64,000 nucleotides of DNA from a bacterium (lineage in GTDB: Bacteria > Planctomycetota > Planctomycetia > Pirellulales > Pirellulaceae), in NCBI GenBank assembly GCA_016124445.1, contig WGNR01000008.1:1-64000 (forward strand), read 5' to 3'. This document shows, one piece after another, positions 53,044 to 62,798 of the stretch. The first letter of the stretch is position 1, and each line of letters begins with the position of its first letter. Made by a program: the position numbers and the translations under genes. Below the pieces are notes generated by a model that saw nothing but the letters and a program-made list of their open reading frames with translations, ran no database searches and was not told the DNA's origin.

Positions 53044-54267
53044 TCAGCTAACGCTGATAATAAAGCACTTCAGGTATTCGCTTTCCAGACAGGTTGCGTT
53101 GACCGGATGATCGGGCGCGGCGCCGCGCTGTTCGAGCAATCGGAGATCTCGCCCTGATTTTTGAGCAACGCCCAGCAGCATCATCAGGAACTCTTCCCGA
53201 CTGACGTTTCCACTGCAACTGCAAGTGACCAGAATTCCACCGGGCCGCAGCAACTGGACCGCATTTCGATTGATGTGGAAGTAGGCCCGCAGCGCCTCGT
53301 CAATGGTTCGGCGAGACTTCGTGAACTTTGGCGGATCGAGGATGATCGCATCGTATTGATCGCCGGCATCGACCCGAGCCTTCAGGTAGTCGAAGCAATC
53401 CGCCTTCTCAAACGAAACGTTCGCCAGCTGATTGCCAGCCGCATGACGCTGGGCGGCGGAAACCGCCGGGCCACTGCCGTCAACACCATGGACCGAGGCT
53501 GCCTTGCCATGCCGAGCAGCGTTCAGCGCGAAGCCTCCGCTGTAACAAAACATATCCAGGACCTTGGCCCTGGGGGGAAGGTAACTCGCGGCAACGCGTC
53601 GATTGTCACGTTGATCGAGGTAGAACCCAGTCTTTTGCCCTTCTGACAGGTCGACCTGATAACGCAATTCATTTTCGACAATCACGATCGGATCGCTGGG
53701 AAGTTCACCACTAAGCAGTTGCGACTCGATCTCCAGACCTTCCAGCTTCAAAATCCCTGCTTCGCCCCGCAGCGAAATGCTTTTCGGCTGCAGCAAATCG
53801 GTCAGGATCGCCACGATCGAATCCAAACGACGATACATACCGAGCGAGGTAATCTGAATCATCAGATGGCCGGCGAAATTTTCCACCACCAGGCCGCTCA
53901 GCCCATCCGCTTCGCTATAAACCAGCCGGCAGCCTGTATCATCGCCAACGAGCCCAAGTTCTCGTCGCATCAAAATGGCGCGTTCCAGCCGCGCTCGCCA
54001 GAAACTATCGTCCAGCGCGGCACCTTCGTCCCACGAATAAAGCCGAACTCGCAGATGGCTCTGGCGATTGATCAAGCCATAGGCGATGAAGCGATCCTTG
54101 TCGCTGACCAGTTGAACCATGTCTCCATCTTCGACATGCCCTTCAACCCTTTCCACCCCGCTGTCACGGACCCACGGATGCCTTCCAAAGAATGGCTGAG
54201 CCTTACGTGGGCGGAGCTTTACCTTGGGAATTGAAGCTACATTCGGATCGCCAGATTCATCAGGCAT
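53044..54267 (-). CDS. Class I SAM-dependent rRNA methyltransferase, RlmI-like (PUA plus Rossmann)
   Basis: A 407-aa enzyme with an N-terminal PUA domain (RPRKAQPFFGRHPWVRDSGV), a middle linker domain and a C-terminal SAM-binding fold. GQKTGFYLDQRDNRR and VLDMFCYSGGFALNAA (motif I) precede DAIILDPPKF and the catalytic-type TCSCSG. This order is that of RlmI (YccW), which methylates C5 of a 23S rRNA cytosine. It starts 8 bp after the gltX stop, so the two are one operon. Confidence 0.9.
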   Translation of the reverse strand: MPDESGDPNVASIPKVKLRPRKAQPFFGRHPWVRDSGVERVEGHVEDGDMVQLVSDKDRFIAYGLINRQSHLRVRLYSWDEGAALDDSFWRARLERAILMRRELGLVGDDTGCRLVYSEADGLSGLVVENFAGHLMIQITSLGMYRRLDSIVAILTDLLQPKSISLRGEAGILKLEGLEIESQLLSGELPSDPIVIVENELRYQVDLSEGQKTGFYLDQRDNRRVAASYLPPRAKVLDMFCYSGGFALNAARHGKAASVHGVDGSGPAVSAAQRHAAGNQLANVSFEKADCFDYLKARVDAGDQYDAIILDPPKFTKSRRTIDEALRAYFHINRNAVQLLRPGGILVTCSCSGNVSREEFLMMLLGVAQKSGRDLRLLEQRGAAPDHPVNATCLESEYLKCFIISVS

Positions 54268-54275
54268 TATGGGCC

Positions 54276-55868
54276 TTATTCCGATTCAGGTGGAAATGTT
54301 TCTTGGGCCAATTTGAGCGTGGCATCCATGCGATGCAAACACGACTCTTTGCCGAGAATCGCCAGACAATCGAACATGCCGGGGCCAACCGTCTTACCGG
54401 TAACACTTAGCCGAACGCCATGAATAATGTCACCAATCTTGATGCCTGCCTCGTCGACGAATGCATGCATCTCTTTATCGAGGTGTTCGACGGTCCAGTC
54501 CTCGACGTCTGAAAGGTGATTGCGGAAGGTGGCGAGAATCGCCTGCGATTCGGGACTCGAAAGACGCTTATTGAAGCCTTTCTCATCTATCGCCATCTTG
54601 TCGTCGTCAACGTAGAAGTAATCCGCATAGGCGAGGATATCCCCCATTACCTTCAAGCGATCACCGCAGGCCACCACAATCTTCTGTAGTTTCTCCATCT
54701 CGCCTTCAGCGGCGGGATCAGCCACCAACCCTGCCTTCTGCAGGAAGGGCATCATGCCGGCGGCCTTTTGCTCGACACTCAGGTTTTGCATGTGCCGATC
54801 CTGGAACGCCCACAGCTTCTTGGCGTCGAAGCTGGCTGGAGCTTTCGTGACGCGCTGGAGGCTGAAGTGCTTGATCATCTCGTCGACCGTGAAGTCTTCC
54901 GTCTTGTCGTCCAGCGACCATCCCAAAAGCACCAGGTAATTGAGAATCGCCGAGGGCAGATAGCCGGTCAGTTCGTAGAAATCGACGATAACCGGATTGA
55001 AGGTCTCCGCCGTCATCTCCAGCCCCATCCGCGCGGCGATATCCTGGCCATGTTCGTTGATTCGCTTGAAGTCAGGGTTCTTCAGGTATTTCTCCAGCTT
55101 CCGCTTGCTCAGCTTGTTCTTGCTGCCTGGCTCGGCGACATATGGCAGGTGAGCATAGGTCGGCAGTTCATACCCGAGTGACTGGGCAATGAAGATCTGC
55201 CGCGGCGTGTTGGGCAAGTGTTCCTCGGCTCGAACCACGTGCGAGATCTTCAGATCGTAGTCGTCGACCACGCTGGCCAAATGGTACAAGCAGGATCCGT
55301 CGCTGCGCTGGATTACGTGGTCGTTCTCTTTGGACCACTCGAAAGAGACATCTCCTCGGACAGCGTCGGTAAACTCGCAGGCCCCTTCGCGCGGCATCTT
55401 CAGACGGACAACAAAGCTACGGCCTTCAGCTTCAAACTTGGCACGCTCCTGGGGCGTGGTTGCCATCCAGTTACGGCTGTATTGAAATGGCCGCTTTTCA
55501 AAAGTGGCCTGATCACGCTCGGCGTTGACTTCCTCAGGGGTCGAGTAGTCGTAGTAGGCGAATCCATCGTCAATCAGCCGTTGGGCGGCGGCCTGGTACT
55601 TTTCCAGACGTTGCGACTGGTAGTAGGGCTCGTAAGGTCCGCCAACCTCGGGACCTTCGTCCCAATCGATTCCCAGCCAGCGGAAGCCATCCAGGATCGG
55701 TTGTAACGCTTCCGAGACGTTTCGCTGCTGATCGGTGTCGTCGATCCGTAGCACGAACTGGCCGCCCTGCTGGCGGGCCAATAGCCAGTTGAACAGCGCG
55801 GAGCGAACTCCACCGATATGGAGATACCCAGTGGGGCTAGGAGCAAAGCGGGTGCGTACGGTTGCCAT
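54276..55868 (-). CDS. gltX: Glutamyl-tRNA synthetase
   Basis: Attaches glutamate to tRNA-Glu, and in organisms without GlnRS also to tRNA-Gln. The 530-aa class I enzyme begins MATVRTRFAPSPTGYLHIGG, with the HIGH-type motif at 17-20. KLSKR near residue 255 is the KMSKS equivalent, and an anticodon-binding C-terminal helical part follows. The frame is open for 37 codons upstream, but that stretch is not family-like, so I start at the ATG at 55866-55868. Confidence 0.96.
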   Translation of the reverse strand: MATVRTRFAPSPTGYLHIGGVRSALFNWLLARQQGGQFVLRIDDTDQQRNVSEALQPILDGFRWLGIDWDEGPEVGGPYEPYYQSQRLEKYQAAAQRLIDDGFAYYDYSTPEEVNAERDQATFEKRPFQYSRNWMATTPQERAKFEAEGRSFVVRLKMPREGACEFTDAVRGDVSFEWSKENDHVIQRSDGSCLYHLASVVDDYDLKISHVVRAEEHLPNTPRQIFIAQSLGYELPTYAHLPYVAEPGSKNKLSKRKLEKYLKNPDFKRINEHGQDIAARMGLEMTAETFNPVIVDFYELTGYLPSAILNYLVLLGWSLDDKTEDFTVDEMIKHFSLQRVTKAPASFDAKKLWAFQDRHMQNLSVEQKAAGMMPFLQKAGLVADPAAEGEMEKLQKIVVACGDRLKVMGDILAYADYFYVDDDKMAIDEKGFNKRLSSPESQAILATFRNHLSDVEDWTVEHLDKEMHAFVDEAGIKIGDIIHGVRLSVTGKTVGPGMFDCLAILGKESCLHRMDATLKLAQETFPPESE

Positions 55869-56015
55869 GATCTTGGGACTTTCGCCTTGATAGGGTGTTC
55901 CAGCGGCGATCGGCGATTCCGCCCCTCTAATGGGAAAGGAATGCCGAGAACGATCCCTAAGCTTAGACGCTTCCAGCAAAGCCCGTCAAAGGGGGCGGGC
56001 AGGGTTTAGCCGCGA

Positions 56016-57536
56016 TTAGGCGGCCGTGCGGCGTTTCAGCTTTTTCAGCCGCCGGCGCTCCGCTTTGCTGAGCAGATGATCCGGCTTCGATTCGAGCCGC
56101 AAGATTTCCTGGTCGTCCGACGATTCCGCTGCGGCATCCGAAGACTGATTGTATTTTCCGGTGATCGTTGGGGCCTGGTTCGGCTGGGTCTTGGGACGCG
56201 TTTTGACCCGAGGGTTCATCGTGGTACGTTTCTCAGACTGTTCATCTCCGGGCGAGCTGCTGTTGCTCGCGTCGTTCTCGTCGTCCGCTTGTTTTTTGCT
56301 CCCCCACGAAAACCACGACTTTCGTTTCACCGGCTCGTCGGCGTCTTCCTCTGGTTTGGTTTCCGCCGCAATCTTAGGCTTGGCCGGCTCAGACTCTTGT
56401 TCCTGGTCGTCCACGTCCTTCTTACCCCAAGAGAACCAACCTCGCTTTGGCTTGGCTTCTTCTGGCTCCTCTTCGACTTTCTTAGCGGTCTGACGTGCCG
56501 GTTTAGATTCCTCTTCGGCCGATTCCGTCCCTGGCTGGTCAGATCGTTTGCCAAACAGCGAGAACCAACTTCGCTTCGGTTCAGTTTCCGCTTCTTCGTC
56601 GAACGAGTCGTCCTCCGCGGCCGCTTTGGCAGCGCGATGCGGCCGTTTGGCTTGTAGCTTCTCGGCTGGTTCGCTCTTTCGCGGTGCGGCAACACGAGTA
56701 CGTCGAGTGATTAACCCTTGGGCGTCTAACCAGACGAAACGGACATACTGCACCAGCGCCGCCAGCAGCAAACTAATGCCACCAAGTTGAGCCGCGTGAA
56801 CTGCAAGCGATGTTGGTACGCTTCCTGGCACTAGCAGTAAATCCAATTGCAGCGTCATGCCCAGAAAGATCAACAATCCGCTGAAAAGGCTCACTACCAC
56901 GGTCCCACGGCTTTCGCGGATTTCAATCAACGCGCGAAGAGCCATCGAACCATATGCCAGCGTCCAGACAACGCACCACCAACCATCGATTTGTCCGAGA
57001 AGACGAACGCGAGTCACCGCTTCCAAGCCGCGTGCAACGTCCGTTCGAAAGTTGAGAACGGAATCTAAGCTGGCAAACAGCAGCAAGGCAGCAAACCACA
57101 GCCAGCACCGATAGCGACCGCGATAGTCATCAAGTCGATGACGTCGAATTCGATAAACTAATACCGCGATGACCGCCCCAAACATCAAGGATGCCGCTGA
57201 GAAAAACGTTCCCAGGCTATCGACTCGAGAAAGATCGGCCCAACGCAGAATGTTGGCAGCATAATGGTCTAGTGCCAACAGAATTCCAACGGCCAGCAGT
57301 AGGCCGACATAGATCGGAATGACCTGGATAACATAGACGGGGACCAAGTCAACGACACGAATGCGGCGTTCTTCGACGGCAGTTCTCGAATAGGTTCGTG
57401 CCGAACGACATACCGAATCGGAGGTCGTATCCGTTTCGGACCGGTTGCCTGAATCGCTGGAGCGATCGTCCATTAACGCCCGCCGACGACGCTCGTCGCG
57501 CAGGCCATTCCGCCTGAATTGCATTCTGAGATCCAT
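56016..57536 (-). CDS. Seven-helix membrane protein with repeated WFSWG-type tail
   Basis: A 506-aa protein. Residues 1-60 are charged and hydrophilic. About seven hydrophobic helices span 63-270. The remaining 236 residues are very acidic and basic in alternation, probably disordered. Within this tail a short hydrophobic motif occurs three times: KRSWFSLFGK (321-330), KRGWFSWGKK (364-373) and KRKSWFSWGSKK (404-415), separated by Glu/Pro/Lys stretches of about 30 residues. The end is a strongly basic KAERRRLKKLKRR. No enzyme motif was seen and the family is unknown. Confidence 0.72.
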   Translation of the reverse strand: MDLRMQFRRNGLRDERRRRALMDDRSSDSGNRSETDTTSDSVCRSARTYSRTAVEERRIRVVDLVPVYVIQVIPIYVGLLLAVGILLALDHYAANILRWADLSRVDSLGTFFSAASLMFGAVIAVLVYRIRRHRLDDYRGRYRCWLWFAALLLFASLDSVLNFRTDVARGLEAVTRVRLLGQIDGWWCVVWTLAYGSMALRALIEIRESRGTVVVSLFSGLLIFLGMTLQLDLLLVPGSVPTSLAVHAAQLGGISLLLAALVQYVRFVWLDAQGLITRRTRVAAPRKSEPAEKLQAKRPHRAAKAAAEDDSFDEEAETEPKRSWFSLFGKRSDQPGTESAEEESKPARQTAKKVEEEPEEAKPKRGWFSWGKKDVDDQEQESEPAKPKIAAETKPEEDADEPVKRKSWFSWGSKKQADDENDASNSSSPGDEQSEKRTTMNPRVKTRPKTQPNQAPTITGKYNQSSDAAAESSDDQEILRLESKPDHLLSKAERRRLKKLKRRTAA

Positions 57537-57750
57537 CCCTGGTGAAAGAAATGTCCACTTCCCTGTGGCATTTAATCATCCATACAGTTGTGATTTCGGC
57601 AAACTATCGGGGCGTTCTGCATGAATGATGGACAGGAATCGATCACCCGTACGCATTCAGTTGTCGCATCGCGAAAAACAGGCAAATTCCACCTATCTTT
57701 TCGGCACTGCTAGCAGCCGAAAACGCGCAGCGCGAGATGACGTCACCCAA

Positions 57751-58611
57751 TCAACTGCCAGCAACCACTGGATTGGAGAGAATGCCAAGCTTTTCGATTT
57801 CGACTTCGACCACATCTCCAGGCTTCAGGAAGATTGGAGGCTTGCGGGCCATACCGACACCAGGCGGAGTGCCGGTGTAGATCAGGTCGCCTGGCTTCAG
57901 GGTACAAATCTGCGACAAGTACGAAATCAGAAAGTCGATTCGAAAGATTAATTGGCTAGTCGACGAATCTTGCATCGTCTCGCCGTTGAGACGGCATTGA
58001 ATTCGTAGATTGTGGGGATCTTCGATTTCATCGGCGGTGATCAATTCCGGACCAAGCGGAGCAAAGCTATCGAAAGACTTGCCCAGCAGCCATTGCTTGC
58101 CGGGCTTCCCTTTTTGCCAGTCCCGTGCCGAGACATCGTGGCCAACCGCATAGCCGGCGACGTAGTTCATCGCATCTTCGCGCGAGATGTTCTTTCCGGC
58201 TCGACCGATCACCACGACCAGTTCAGCTTCGTAGTCGACCTGATCGCTGACTTTCGGTAATTCGATTGGCTGGCCGTCAGCACGCAAGCAGGTCGGAAAC
58301 TTGTTGAACACGACCGGCTCGTCCCCGACGGTGGCCCCTGTTTCCGCCGCGTGGTCGGCGTAGTTCAATCCGATGCACAGGATCTTTTGCGGTTCGACTA
58401 CCGGAGGAAGCAAGCGAATTTTAGCTGCTTCGAGCACCCTGCCCTTTTTGGTCGCCTCGATGATTGCCTCGCGATGCGTGGAGAGCATCGGCAGAAGTTG
58501 TTTCATTTGCGTCGGAAAGAGCGGATCGGCCCGATGCAAATCGACGTATCCATCCTCGCGTTTCACCGCGGTACGAGGTCCGGTCTCACTTTGATAGCTG
58601 ATCAATCGCAT
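57751..58611 (-). CDS. Fumarylacetoacetate hydrolase family protein
   Basis: A 286-aa FAH-family enzyme. Family marks are ILCIGLNYADHAAETG, the segment YAVGHDVSARDWQ, and SQICTLKPGDLIYTGTPPGVG near the C-terminus, with the Asp/Glu metal ligands in YEAELVVVIG. Members hydrolyse acylpyruvates or isomerise beta-keto acids from aromatic catabolism. The substrate is unknown. The ATG at 58609-58611 is chosen; the frame is open to 58635. It is divergent from the large signalling protein gene. Confidence 0.92.
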   Translation of the reverse strand: MRLISYQSETGPRTAVKREDGYVDLHRADPLFPTQMKQLLPMLSTHREAIIEATKKGRVLEAAKIRLLPPVVEPQKILCIGLNYADHAAETGATVGDEPVVFNKFPTCLRADGQPIELPKVSDQVDYEAELVVVIGRAGKNISREDAMNYVAGYAVGHDVSARDWQKGKPGKQWLLGKSFDSFAPLGPELITADEIEDPHNLRIQCRLNGETMQDSSTSQLIFRIDFLISYLSQICTLKPGDLIYTGTPPGVGMARKPPIFLKPGDVVEVEIEKLGILSNPVVAGS

Positions 58612-58655
58612 CGAGCCTGGTTCCCTACACAACAATCGCTTTAACTCGGATGTTT

Positions 58656-58688
58656 CAACTTATCCGTAAAGCTCAACTTATCGGATAA
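58656..58688. promoter_or_regulatory. Direct and inverted repeats in a divergent promoter region
   Basis: CAACTTATC occurs at 58656-58664 and 58674-58682 (18 bp apart), and TTATCCG (58660-58666) with CGGATAA (58682-58688) forms an inverted repeat. It lies between the FAH-family gene and the GGDEF gene and may be an operator. I do not recognise the regulator. Confidence 0.35.
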
Positions 58689-58872
58689 ACCGGACGTCGA
58701 CAACGAGCCGCCAGGCAATATCTAAGCGCCAGGCGTTCTTCGGACTTCTCTTTTTTTCTCTTTTTGAGGTCGCTGGTTCCCCCTAAGTTTGCTGCTCTAC
58801 TGATTTCGACGTAACTTTCAGCGCAAACTTTTTGAACTGCCCACGATAGTATCGATTCAGCGACTTCATGTT

Positions 58873-61110
58873 ATGGCTACGGATCCGCATTCCACACCTG
58901 GCCCAAGCGAGCCCTCAGGCACTTCACGGGACTCTGTCGAAGACCCGATCCACACCATTTCGAACCTGATTGCCTGGGCAGACGAGCCAGAGGACGACCA
59001 GTTCGGCGATTCGGATAACCAACTCATTCAAGTCAGCCTGGGAGTTGCCTCGGGCTTATTCTATTCGCTACAAGCCAAGCACTTCCCAACTGCAGCACAC
59101 TCGCTACGCGTGGCTAAAATGTGCTCGTGGTGGGCCGTTGCCTTGGATCTGGAACCTTTGCAGCGCGATCAACTGGAAGTCGCAGCGCTGCTGCACGATA
59201 TTGGCAAGATCGGCGTGCCAGATTTTGTCCTGGCAAATCCTGGCAAGTTGTCGGCTGACGAACAGCAACTGATAGACCGCAGCCAGGAGATCGGTCTCGA
59301 AATCCTTTCGACCTGCTGTGACGGTGAAGAGATCCTGGAACTGATCCGCTGCAATTATGCCTGGTACGACGGGAGCAAGAAGCATGGAAACCTTTCCGGC
59401 ACGTCACTTCCCGTGGAAGCTCGGATGCTGGCAATCGTCGACGCGTATGACTCAATGACCGTCGATCAGATCTTTCGTCGAGCTCGGTCCAACGAACGAG
59501 CGATGGCTGAACTGCTTTCGTTTGCCGGAACCCAGTTCGATCCACAACTGGTGCGACATTTCTGCGAATTCATCACCGAGCCGTTTCCCCGAGAGACCGA
59601 GTCTCCCCGGAAATGGCTCAAGGTCCTTTCGCCTGACGAGGCCAATCGGCGCTGGCGAGCGAATATGAATGGCGCGATCCCGTCGAAATTGCGTTCGCAT
59701 GCTCCTTTCCAGGAGAGCTTGTTCCGCAATATTAACGATGCCGTCGTCTTTCTCGATCTGAACTTACAGATCTTGGGTTGGAATCAAGGCGCCGAGCGTC
59801 TGACCGGACTGCCCCGCGATGCCGTGGAAGGGCATCCCTGGACCAGCGAACTCCTCGGATTGACCGATCAGCGCGGTCGCAAGTTCCAGCCCGAGTCCGA
59901 TCCGGTTCGTGTCGCATTGACTTCCAACGTTCAGGCAATGCGACGACTGTCGATTCGCAATGCGGCTGGCAACTTTGTCTCGGTGGTGGCCCACATCATT
60001 CCGGTCAAAGGCGAAAGCGGCGAAGGCATGGGTGTGACGGTTCAGATGCACGATGCCACGAGCGTCGAATCGATGGAAGAGCAGATTCAATCTCTGCATT
60101 ACAAGGCTACTCGAGACCCACTCACGGGACTGTGTAATCGTGCTGAAATGGACCGAGCCCTGGTCGAAATGGTTCAGCGTCATACGACAGCCGGAAAACC
60201 TTGCTGCGTGATCATCTGCGATATCGACTTCTTCAAGAAAATCAACGATACCTACGGTCACCAGGCCGGGGATGAGGCACTCATCGGATTTGCCAAACTG
60301 CTCGAACAGTATGCCACAACCAATGACATGTGCGCCCGGTACGGGGGCGAAGAGTTCGTCATCCTTTGCCCAAACTGTGATAACGAAAAAGCAGCCGCTC
60401 TGGCCGAGCGAATCCGGGGTGAATTGGCCTCCAAGCCGCAAACAGCCTTGGGTGGCAAGAACATGACAGCCAGTTTTGGCGTGACCGAACTGCAGCGAGG
60501 CGATACGAGCAATTCGATCCTGAACCGCGCCGATCGCGCTTTGCTCCAATCGAAAGAAATGGGCCGAAACATCGTGACCCAGATTGGCAGCGGTATGAAA
60601 GAAGCCCCGATCGGCGATCGGCGCAGCTGGCTACGTCGTCTGTTCATCGCGGCCGAACCGGAAGTGTTGCTCAAGCGAGCGATGAAGACAAACGTGCCGC
60701 TGAACCTGGCCGCTGAAAAGATCCGCGGATTCGTGGCGGACCATCGGGCCGAGGTTTTGAAAGTTACCGAAGAATCGATCAAGGTGATGGTCGACGGCGA
60801 TACCCTGCCATTACAGCGTCGGGCAGCTGATCGTGCCGTTCCGCTGATCATCGACCTGCATTTCAGCCAGATCAAAGTGGATAACGGCAGCCAGCACACG
60901 AAAGTCGAAATCTCAATCGCACCGCGCCGCAATCGAGATCGACGCAAGCGGGATGCGATCGAACGAGCACGGCATCTGCTGCTGAGCTTGCAGTCTTACA
61001 TGGTTGCCTACGAATTCGTCGACACGACGGTCGCCGCCGTGGACGAGCATCCGTCGTGGTGGAGCCGCTTGTGGGGCTCTTCCCGGAAGAGCAAAGCCGA
61101 ATCTCGCTAG
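58873..61110 (+). CDS. HD-type, PAS and GGDEF signalling protein
   Basis: A 745-aa cytoplasmic protein, with no membrane helix seen. Residues about 70-215 form an HD domain: LLHDIGKIGVPDF (His108, Asp109) with MLAIVDAYDSMT (Asp190). The HHExxDGxGYP motif of true HD-GYP enzymes is replaced by YAWYDGSKKHG. A PAS domain follows (about 280-395, DAVVFLDLNLQILGWNQGAERLTG). The GGDEF domain (about 415-560) keeps RYGGEEF at about 489-495 but has no RxxD inhibitory site. About 180 C-terminal residues are unrecognised. It likely makes c-di-GMP; the HD part may be regulatory. Confidence 0.88.
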   Translation: MATDPHSTPGPSEPSGTSRDSVEDPIHTISNLIAWADEPEDDQFGDSDNQLIQVSLGVASGLFYSLQAKHFPTAAHSLRVAKMCSWWAVALDLEPLQRDQLEVAALLHDIGKIGVPDFVLANPGKLSADEQQLIDRSQEIGLEILSTCCDGEEILELIRCNYAWYDGSKKHGNLSGTSLPVEARMLAIVDAYDSMTVDQIFRRARSNERAMAELLSFAGTQFDPQLVRHFCEFITEPFPRETESPRKWLKVLSPDEANRRWRANMNGAIPSKLRSHAPFQESLFRNINDAVVFLDLNLQILGWNQGAERLTGLPRDAVEGHPWTSELLGLTDQRGRKFQPESDPVRVALTSNVQAMRRLSIRNAAGNFVSVVAHIIPVKGESGEGMGVTVQMHDATSVESMEEQIQSLHYKATRDPLTGLCNRAEMDRALVEMVQRHTTAGKPCCVIICDIDFFKKINDTYGHQAGDEALIGFAKLLEQYATTNDMCARYGGEEFVILCPNCDNEKAAALAERIRGELASKPQTALGGKNMTASFGVTELQRGDTSNSILNRADRALLQSKEMGRNIVTQIGSGMKEAPIGDRRSWLRRLFIAAEPEVLLKRAMKTNVPLNLAAEKIRGFVADHRAEVLKVTEESIKVMVDGDTLPLQRRAADRAVPLIIDLHFSQIKVDNGSQHTKVEISIAPRRNRDRRKRDAIERARHLLLSLQSYMVAYEFVDTTVAAVDEHPSWWSRLWGSSRKSKAESR

Positions 61111-61130
61111 GCTTCGCTCAACCAAATTAA

Positions 61131-61165
61131 AAGAGCCGCAGCAGGAGATTCCCGCCGCGGCTCTT
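61131..61165. terminator. Bidirectional terminator
   Basis: AAGAGCCGC (61131-61139) pairs with GCGGCTCTT (61157-61165). T-rich sequence follows on the minus side (TTTTAATTT) and more weakly on the plus side, so it can serve both the GGDEF gene and the convergent glycyl-tRNA synthetase gene. Confidence 0.8.
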
Positions 61166-61190
61166 GTCGTTTCGAAGTGATGATCGGAGT

Positions 61191-62798
61191 TTAACCGATT
61201 AGCTTTCGAAGTTCCGAAGTCAGATCGTCTGCCTTGACCCGCCATTGCTCCAGCGTGTCGCGGTGTCGGATCGTAACGGTCTGGTCCTGCATGCTCTGGC
61301 CATCGACCGTGATGCAGAACGGCGTACCTGCTTCGTCCTGACGACGATAACGGCGGCCGACAGCCCCTTTCTCGTCGTAAAAGACGTTCCAATCCTTCTT
61401 CAAGCTGCGGTAGATATCCTTAGCCATCTCGGGCATGCCATCCTTCTTGACCAGCGGAAAGATGGACGCTTTAACCGGGGCGATCCGCGGATGAAACTTC
61501 ATCACGACGCGGGTTTGCATATTCCCCTTGTCGTCAGGTGCTTCGTCCTCGGTATAGGCTTCGCACAGGAAAGCCAGTGTCGCTCGGTCAGCACCCGCCG
61601 ATGGTTCAATCACATGCGGCACGAAACGTTCTCCGGTGATGTCATCCCGATACGAAAGATCCTTGCCGCTACCGCGATGCTTCGGCTTGCCATCTTCGTT
61701 CAGCTCGACCGTCATCGGCTTGGTATCTGGATCGAGCTTACCTTCCATGTGGCTTCGCAGGTCGAAATCGCCGCGGTGGGCAATCCCTTCCAATTCGCCA
61801 TATTCACCTTCCGGCAGGAACGGAAACGCATACTCGATGTCAGCCGTACCAATCGAATAGTGAGCCAATTCCTCCGGAGTGTGCTCGCGCAGGATAAGTT
61901 TCTTCTCGTCCAATCCCATTTCCTGGTACCACTTGTAGCGGCGATCGCGCCAATACATGTACCACTTCTGCGATGAGTCAGGATGACAGAAGAATTCGAT
62001 CTCCATCTGCTCGAATTCACGCGAGCGGAAAGTAAAGTTCCGCGGCGTGATTTCGTTGCGGAAGCTCTTACCGACCTGGGCGATACCAAATGGAACCCGA
62101 ACACGGCTGCTGTCGACCACGTTCTTGAAGTTGACGAAGATTCCCTGGGCAGTCTCCGGCCGCAGGAAAGCCGTATCAGCCTCGCCACCCAGCGCGCCGA
62201 TCGTCGTTTTGAACATCAGGTTGAACTCACGTGGTTCGGTCAGCGTTCCCAGCGACTTGGCGTCGGGGGCGAGAACTTCCTCGAAGCTATCAAGGGTGGT
62301 CAGCGAAGTGAGCGGGCCATCCCATTTGAGTTCGTCCGCGTTCTTCGATCTCATTCCGAAAAACTTGAGTGCCTGGCGTTCAATGTCAACTTCCGGCGTT
62401 TCGGAATTGGAACCAGCGGTGGCGAAGATTTTCTTCCCTTTCGCTTCGACCCAGCGTCCCTTGATTTGGTCGTAGCGATAGCGGCCCTTCGACTCGCGGC
62501 AGTCGACCATGTAATCATGAAACAGATCGTAGTGCCCGCTGCACTTCCAAACCTGGGGATGCATAATGATCGTGCAATCGAGCCCGGTCATTTCGAACGG
62601 ACTGGGGGCACCTGGCAGTGTATCCAGGTCGTCGTGTCCGGTCACCATATCGCGCCACCAGGCATCCTTGATATTTCGCTTCAGTTCGACGCCCAAAGGG
62701 CCGTAGTCCCAAAATCCATTGATTCCTCCATAGATTTCGGATGACTGAAACAAGAAGCCTCGTCGCTTGCACAACGATACGAGCTTTTCCATTTCCAT
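61191..62798 (-). CDS. glyQS: Glycyl-tRNA synthetase, single-chain (alpha2) type
   Basis: Charges tRNA-Gly with glycine. The 535-aa class II enzyme has the eukaryote/Gram-positive layout, with KLVSLCKRRGFLFQSSEIYGG at the start. The motif 2 region (FRNEITPRNFTFRSREFEQ) and motif 3 (PHVIEPSAGADR) are present, then an anticodon-binding domain. This form is homodimeric, unlike the alpha2beta2 type of E. coli. An ATG is repeated two codons in, so the start may shift slightly. It converges on the GGDEF gene with a shared terminator. Confidence 0.95.
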   Translation of the reverse strand: MEMEKLVSLCKRRGFLFQSSEIYGGINGFWDYGPLGVELKRNIKDAWWRDMVTGHDDLDTLPGAPSPFEMTGLDCTIIMHPQVWKCSGHYDLFHDYMVDCRESKGRYRYDQIKGRWVEAKGKKIFATAGSNSETPEVDIERQALKFFGMRSKNADELKWDGPLTSLTTLDSFEEVLAPDAKSLGTLTEPREFNLMFKTTIGALGGEADTAFLRPETAQGIFVNFKNVVDSSRVRVPFGIAQVGKSFRNEITPRNFTFRSREFEQMEIEFFCHPDSSQKWYMYWRDRRYKWYQEMGLDEKKLILREHTPEELAHYSIGTADIEYAFPFLPEGEYGELEGIAHRGDFDLRSHMEGKLDPDTKPMTVELNEDGKPKHRGSGKDLSYRDDITGERFVPHVIEPSAGADRATLAFLCEAYTEDEAPDDKGNMQTRVVMKFHPRIAPVKASIFPLVKKDGMPEMAKDIYRSLKKDWNVFYDEKGAVGRRYRRQDEAGTPFCITVDGQSMQDQTVTIRHRDTLEQWRVKADDLTSELRKLIG

